Assembly: GCF_013114625.1 (NCBI RefSeq)
Contig: NZ_VTXD01000003.1
Coordinates: 186,001 to 250,000 of the forward strand
Length of the DNA stretch: 64,000 nt
Reading direction: 5' to 3'
Source of the DNA: Vibrio sp. 99-70-13A1
Lineage (GTDB): Bacteria > Pseudomonadota > Gammaproteobacteria > Enterobacterales > Vibrionaceae
Position numbers and translations under genes: made by a program. This document shows positions 59,938-64,000 of the stretch, piece by piece. The first letter of the stretch is position 1. Each line of letters opens with the position of its first letter. Below the pieces are notes generated by a model. That model saw nothing but the letters and a program-made list of their open reading frames with translations. It searched no databases and was not told where the DNA came from.

Positions 59938-62823
59938 CTACTGTGCCACTTCGTCCACCAGATATAAAATAGATTGATAAGGGATTCCGCTGTGATGCGA
60001 TAAACCGATCTCACAGGTTCGGCTGTTGCTGAATCCGCGAGTACAATTGCTCGGTACTTGTTCTTTGAGTGGGTGAACCGCCGCTTCATTCAACTCTGGA
60101 GTTGTGAAGCCCTTGTCGCCTGCCCAGCCGCAACATTGTATATGTTCAGGAACGATGACATCGGTTGTACATGCTTTGGCTAGATTCAACATGGCACCTT
60201 CTAGCCCCATTCTCCGAGAGCTACAAGTCACATGCAGCATCACGGTTTCTTGTATCGGTTGAATGGTTAAGTGCTCAAGCAGGTATTGGTTCACAAACCC
60301 TGTCGGTTCTAATACTTGTAGCGGTTTAGTAAATTGCTCAATACTACGTTTTGCACATGGGCTGGTATCCATTAACACAGGGTATTCACCTTGGTTACTG
60401 GCTTGCCATAGTGTTTCTTCTAATTGCTGAGATTTAGATTGAGCAAGCTCAGTCATACCTTTGCTGTCATAGGGCATTCCGCAGCATTGGTCGTCTAACT
60501 TGTTCGGTAGAATAACCTCGAACCCTGCTTTTTCTAATAGCGACAAAGTCACTTCAGTCAAAGGACGCTGATCTTGTGCATCCACTTGTTGTCCCATAGT
60601 ACGGCTGGCGCATGAAGGTAGGTAAACCACTTTTTTGACCGACGAGTTGAGCTTTTTCTGTTCATTGTTGTTTAATGAAGAGGCTGCCTGTTCTAACGAA
60701 TGTGAATTCGCTTGTGGCATTTCAGGCATCCAAACAGGGGTTGCCCCTTTGGTCACTGAGCGCAAACCATTGGTTAATTTCCCAACTGTTTTTGCTCCTA
60801 ACGCTTTACTGGCTAGTTGGTTGGTTTTTAAACCCGCTTTTGTCAGCTTGGTCGTGGTGGCGAAATGTTCGGCTGTCCACTTTGCAATAGGGGTGAACTT
60901 CTCGTATTTAGCGGTACGCAGCTTCTTCATTAAGTCACCAGTGTTGATACCAACAGGGCAGCGCTCAGCGCATAGCCCGGTTGCAGCACAGGTATCAATA
61001 CCTTGATATTCGAACGTTTTTTCTAGTTCAGAAGCTTCTATGTCTTCACCGGCTGCTCGTCTTTTCTGTAACTCACGGTAGAGCACAATACGTTGGCGCG
61101 GTGAAAGGGTTAACGTTCTGGACGGGCAAACGGGTTCGCAAAACCCGCACTCAATACAGCGATCAACCAAGTCATCGGCGGCTGGCATAGGTTTTAAATC
61201 TTGAAGGTGCGATTTGGGGTTGTCATTGATGATGACGCCCGGGTTAATGAGGTTTTGAGGGTCAAAGAGTGCTTTGATTTTTTGCATCAAAGCGTAGCCA
61301 TCTTTGCCCCATTCCATTTCAACGTACGGTGCCATATTACGGCCAGTACCGTGCTCCGCTTTTAATGAACCTTGATATTTAACCGCAACTAACTCGGCGA
61401 CGTCGTCCATAAAGCCGCCGTAGCGGTCAATCTCGGTTTGACTGTCAAAGCCTTGGGTGAAGACAAAGTGCAAGTTGCCTTCTAACGCATGACCAAAAAT
61501 GATGGCTTCGTTGTAATCGTATTTATCAAATAGCTCTTGCAGCTCTCGAATACCATTGGCCAAGTTTTCGACAGGAAAAGCCACGTCCTCAATTATTACG
61601 GTCGTACCCACTTCCCTTACTGCACCAACTGCTGGGAACATACCTTTACGAATTCCCCAAAGGGTAGCAACGGTTTGGGCGTTTGAGGTGAAAGGAACGG
61701 ACTCAAGAATCGTGTAATCCGCTAATGCATCCATAATCGATTTACATTGTAAATCTAAGTCTGGCTGGGAGCTAGCGTGAGATTCTACTAAGATAGCTGC
61801 GGCTTCTAAATCCAAATTTGGCATGAATTCAGGCATGCCGGGTTTATTGGCGACAGATCTCAGCGCTCGACCATCCATTAGCTCCACAGCAGCAACGGGA
61901 GTCTTCGATAAAACCGTGACTGCTTGGCTTGCTTGCTCAATATCGGCAAACACCAACAGGGACGATGCTTTATTAGAATGCTCAACCACTGTGTTGTAGG
62001 TGACTTCAGCAATAAAGCCTAATGTACCTTCTGAGCCCACCATGAGGTGTTCGATAATTTCAATTGGGTCGTGGTAATCAACTAAAGCATTGATGGCATA
62101 TCCGGTGGTATTTTTAAGGCGATATTTATGGCGAATACGCTCAGTAAGAGCTTGGTTGCTGGTGGTTTGATGATGAAGATTTTGGATCCCTGCAATGAAG
62201 GCATGATGGGATTGTTTAAAAGCGGCGATGCTTTGTTCATTCGATGTATCAAGCAGGGTGCCATCATTAAAAATGACTTTCATGCTATCAATCGTTCGAT
62301 AGGAATTTTGCGCGGTGCCACAACACATGCCACTGGCATTATTGGCGGCTATGCCTCCAATTTTGCACGTATTAATAGAAGCTGGATCTGGACCTATTTT
62401 TCTTTGAAAAGGCGCCAAGTAACGGTTTGCATCTGCACCAATGACGCCGGGCTGAAGGACTATTTTATTGCCGTTATCGAGGATCTGATGCCCGCGCCAG
62501 TCGTCAGTTAGGGTGATTAGAACAGAGTCTGATACTGCTTGACCTGATAAGCTTGTGCCTGCCGCGCGAAAGGTGAAATGGACCCCTAACTCTTGGCAGG
62601 TTTTAATGGTGTAAGTGACTTCTTCAATGTTTTTGAGTCGTAAGACAATTTGAGGAACCAGTCGGTAAAAACTGGCATCAGTACCGTAAGCGAGTCGCTT
62701 GGCTTCTTGGGTAATGATTCGTTCAGGATCTATGAATTTAGCAAGCTCTGTTTCTAACTGCTGATAAATCGCTATGAGTGGTTTACCAGCTGGTTCTAGC
62801 TGTTGGGGTTCAACGTTCGCCAT
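59938..62823 (-). CDS. FAD/4Fe-4S D-2-hydroxyacid (D-lactate-type) dehydrogenase
   Basis: A 961-residue fused oxidoreductase: FAD-binding type 4 domain (about 35-210, FRAAGTSLSGQAVSD, GGIAANNASGMCCG), FAD-oxidase C-terminal domain (about 215-520), a ferredoxin-like pair of clusters (CIECGFCEPVCPS and CAATGLCAERCPVG) and two CCG-type domains (CCGMPYDSKG, CCGWAGDKG). It probably oxidises D-lactate or a similar D-2-hydroxyacid to the keto acid and passes electrons to quinone. The start at 62823 follows AAGGAAGC. It lies behind lldD as in V. cholerae, so L- and D-lactate use are joined. Confidence 0.88.
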   Translation of the reverse strand: MANVEPQQLEPAGKPLIAIYQQLETELAKFIDPERIITQEAKRLAYGTDASFYRLVPQIVLRLKNIEEVTYTIKTCQELGVHFTFRAAGTSLSGQAVSDSVLITLTDDWRGHQILDNGNKIVLQPGVIGADANRYLAPFQRKIGPDPASINTCKIGGIAANNASGMCCGTAQNSYRTIDSMKVIFNDGTLLDTSNEQSIAAFKQSHHAFIAGIQNLHHQTTSNQALTERIRHKYRLKNTTGYAINALVDYHDPIEIIEHLMVGSEGTLGFIAEVTYNTVVEHSNKASSLLVFADIEQASQAVTVLSKTPVAAVELMDGRALRSVANKPGMPEFMPNLDLEAAAILVESHASSQPDLDLQCKSIMDALADYTILESVPFTSNAQTVATLWGIRKGMFPAVGAVREVGTTVIIEDVAFPVENLANGIRELQELFDKYDYNEAIIFGHALEGNLHFVFTQGFDSQTEIDRYGGFMDDVAELVAVKYQGSLKAEHGTGRNMAPYVEMEWGKDGYALMQKIKALFDPQNLINPGVIINDNPKSHLQDLKPMPAADDLVDRCIECGFCEPVCPSRTLTLSPRQRIVLYRELQKRRAAGEDIEASELEKTFEYQGIDTCAATGLCAERCPVGINTGDLMKKLRTAKYEKFTPIAKWTAEHFATTTKLTKAGLKTNQLASKALGAKTVGKLTNGLRSVTKGATPVWMPEMPQANSHSLEQAASSLNNNEQKKLNSSVKKVVYLPSCASRTMGQQVDAQDQRPLTEVTLSLLEKAGFEVILPNKLDDQCCGMPYDSKGMTELAQSKSQQLEETLWQASNQGEYPVLMDTSPCAKRSIEQFTKPLQVLEPTGFVNQYLLEHLTIQPIQETVMLHVTCSSRRMGLEGAMLNLAKACTTDVIVPEHIQCCGWAGDKGFTTPELNEAAVHPLKEQVPSNCTRGFSNSRTCEIGLSHHSGIPYQSILYLVDEVAQ

Positions 62824-62963
62824 GTTTGCTTCCTTGTGCTTAGTATGCACTGATTTTTCATTTTTATTATTTCTTCCAGTGCTTAGACGGTGTCACAACG
62901 TATGTTGAAATGCTGTGACACCGATTAGAATTTAATCTAAGTAGACTAAAGGCTTATATGCGT

Positions 62964-64000
62964 TTACTTAAGGTTCACTAATGAATCTTGGGATAGGTCA
63001 TGAATGGTATTTGCCCCAGTTAGGGTCATTGCCACCCGCATTTCTTTGTCGTATAAATCGAGTAAATTCTCAACGCCAGCTTGACCTTGAGCCGCCAGCG
63101 CGTAAACAAATGAGCGACCAAGTAAGGTGCAATCTGCGCCCATTGCCATCATTCTCACCACATCGAGCCCAGTACGAATGCCGGAATCGACTAAGATTTT
63201 TGTATCGCCTTTTACCGCATCAGCAATCGCTGGCAGTGCTTTTGCACTAGAAAGAACACCATCTAATTGGCGACCACCGTGATTGGAAACCACGATGCCA
63301 TCTGCGCCGAATCGAACGGCGTCTTTTGCATCTTCTTCATCGAGAATGCCTTTGATGACCATAGGGCCGTCCCAAAAATCACGGATCCACTCTAGGTCTT
63401 TCCAAGAAATCGAAGGGTCGAAGTTATCACCTAGCCAACCAATGTAGTCTTCCAATTTGGTTGGAGAGCCACGGTAAGTCGAGATATTACCAAGATCGTG
63501 TGGTTTACCGAGTAGACCAACATCAACGGCCCAGCTTGGGTGACGTATCGATTGGAATACACGGCGCATTGCCGCATTAGGACCACTCATACCTGAGTGA
63601 ACGTCACGGTAGCGAGCGCCAGGTACTGGCATATCAACGGTGAAAACCAGCGTCGTTACGCCAGCGGCTTTTGCGCGTTCGAGGACATTTTTCATGAAGC
63701 CGCGGTCTTTCAAAACGTACAATTGAAACCACATTGGGCGCTCAATCGCAGGTGCAACTTCTTCAATTGGGCAAACTGACACGGTAGACATCGTAAAAGG
63801 AATGCCTTTATTCGCCGCGGCCTTTGCTGCTTGAACTTCACCACGTCTTGCGTACATGCCCGTTAGCCCAACAGGTGCTAGCGCAATAGGCATCGCCAGC
63901 TTTTCACCAAATAACTCGGTTTCTAAGTTGAGATCTGACATGTCGTTCAGCACGCGCTGCTTTAGTGCTATTTCCGCAAGGTCTTCCGTGTTGCGGCGTA
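62964..64000 (-). CDS. lldD: L-lactate dehydrogenase LldD, cut by the window end
   Basis: The C-terminal 345 residues of an FMN-dependent L-lactate dehydrogenase; the N-terminus lies beyond 64000. The frame is open to the last base ([16 protein letters not shown] before MLNDMSD). Family blocks are [37 protein letters not shown] and [11 protein letters not shown] with the active-site His and Arg. It oxidises L-lactate to pyruvate at the membrane. The downstream gene 140 bases on encodes the D-lactate-type enzyme, and the two probably form an operon. Confidence 0.93.
   Translation of the reverse strand, partial: RRNTEDLAEIALKQRVLNDMSDLNLETELFGEKLAMPIALAPVGLTGMYARRGEVQAAKAAANKGIPFTMSTVSVCPIEEVAPAIERPMWFQLYVLKDRGFMKNVLERAKAAGVTTLVFTVDMPVPGARYRDVHSGMSGPNAAMRRVFQSIRHPSWAVDVGLLGKPHDLGNISTYRGSPTKLEDYIGWLGDNFDPSISWKDLEWIRDFWDGPMVIKGILDEEDAKDAVRFGADGIVVSNHGGRQLDGVLSSAKALPAIADAVKGDTKILVDSGIRTGLDVVRMMAMGADCTLLGRSFVYALAAQGQAGVENLLDLYDKEMRVAMTLTGANTIHDLSQDSLVNLK

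Overview
The window looks like a stretch of a Vibrio genome, most likely a secondary chromosome. This is an inference from gene content: the chitinase, nagB, mtlADR, lactate-oxidation and ChrR/ECF-sigma modules are ones I associate with Vibrio chromosome II, several small proteins are Vibrio-type families (DUF2850, DUF2061, DUF413), and base composition is moderately AT-rich. The many 5-8 bp tandem repeats between genes suggest a marine species, but I cannot name one.

Layout. 0-5.2 kb: a stress module (DUF523/DUF1722 protein, ChrR-type anti-sigma, ECF sigma with its own predicted promoter), a LON-domain protein, the Rho-binding antiterminator rof and three small enzymes. 5.4-8.2 kb: a Cache chemoreceptor and a DUF4344 metallopeptidase. 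8.5-11 kb: yibL, gltS and a small outer-membrane-like protein. 11.2-15 kb: nitric oxide detoxification norVW with a sigma54 promoter and NorR-type sites but no norR beside it, then a nitroreductase. 15.5-21 kb: a wHTH/nuclease-like protein and the mannitol operon mtlADR with a long leader. 21-25.5 kb: nagB, maoP, hdfR and small unknowns. 25.7-27.8 kb: alkylation repair (Ada-AlkA fusion, ogt). 28-33 kb: nhaD, a 56-residue gene, the yjiHG membrane pair, a CsrB-family regulatory RNA on the minus strand with its GacA/VarA-type box, a second such box upstream of yjiH, and a MAPEG protein.

33-38 kb holds a START protein, an acyltransferase, an AEC transporter, a TetR regulator and an alpha/beta hydrolase. 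38.1-42.1 kb looks like an accessory insertion: a divergent secG, tRNA-Leu(GAG), an unknown gene with a TTG start, a two-HKD phospholipase-D-like protein and a HaeIII-like cytosine methyltransferase, which may form a restriction-modification pair. 42.3-49 kb: a large chitinase, DUF2850 protein, ppnP, pirin and a diguanylate cyclase. 49.6-54.2 kb: a 997-residue alkaline-phosphatase-superfamily protein, DUF1840 protein and trhO. 54.5-59.7 kb: four regulators or regulator-linked genes (MarR-GNAT, LysR, DoxX-like, aminotransferase with AraC-GyrI). 59.9-64 kb: D-lactate-type FAD/FeS dehydrogenase and lldD, which runs off the window end.

The main non-coding content is the CsrB-type RNA (14 AGGA motifs), two near-identical GacA-type boxes, a NorR/sigma54 control region, a multi-site CRP-like mtlA leader, MarR palindromes, and six tandem-repeat arrays whose minus strand contains no G and which lie downstream of minus-strand genes.
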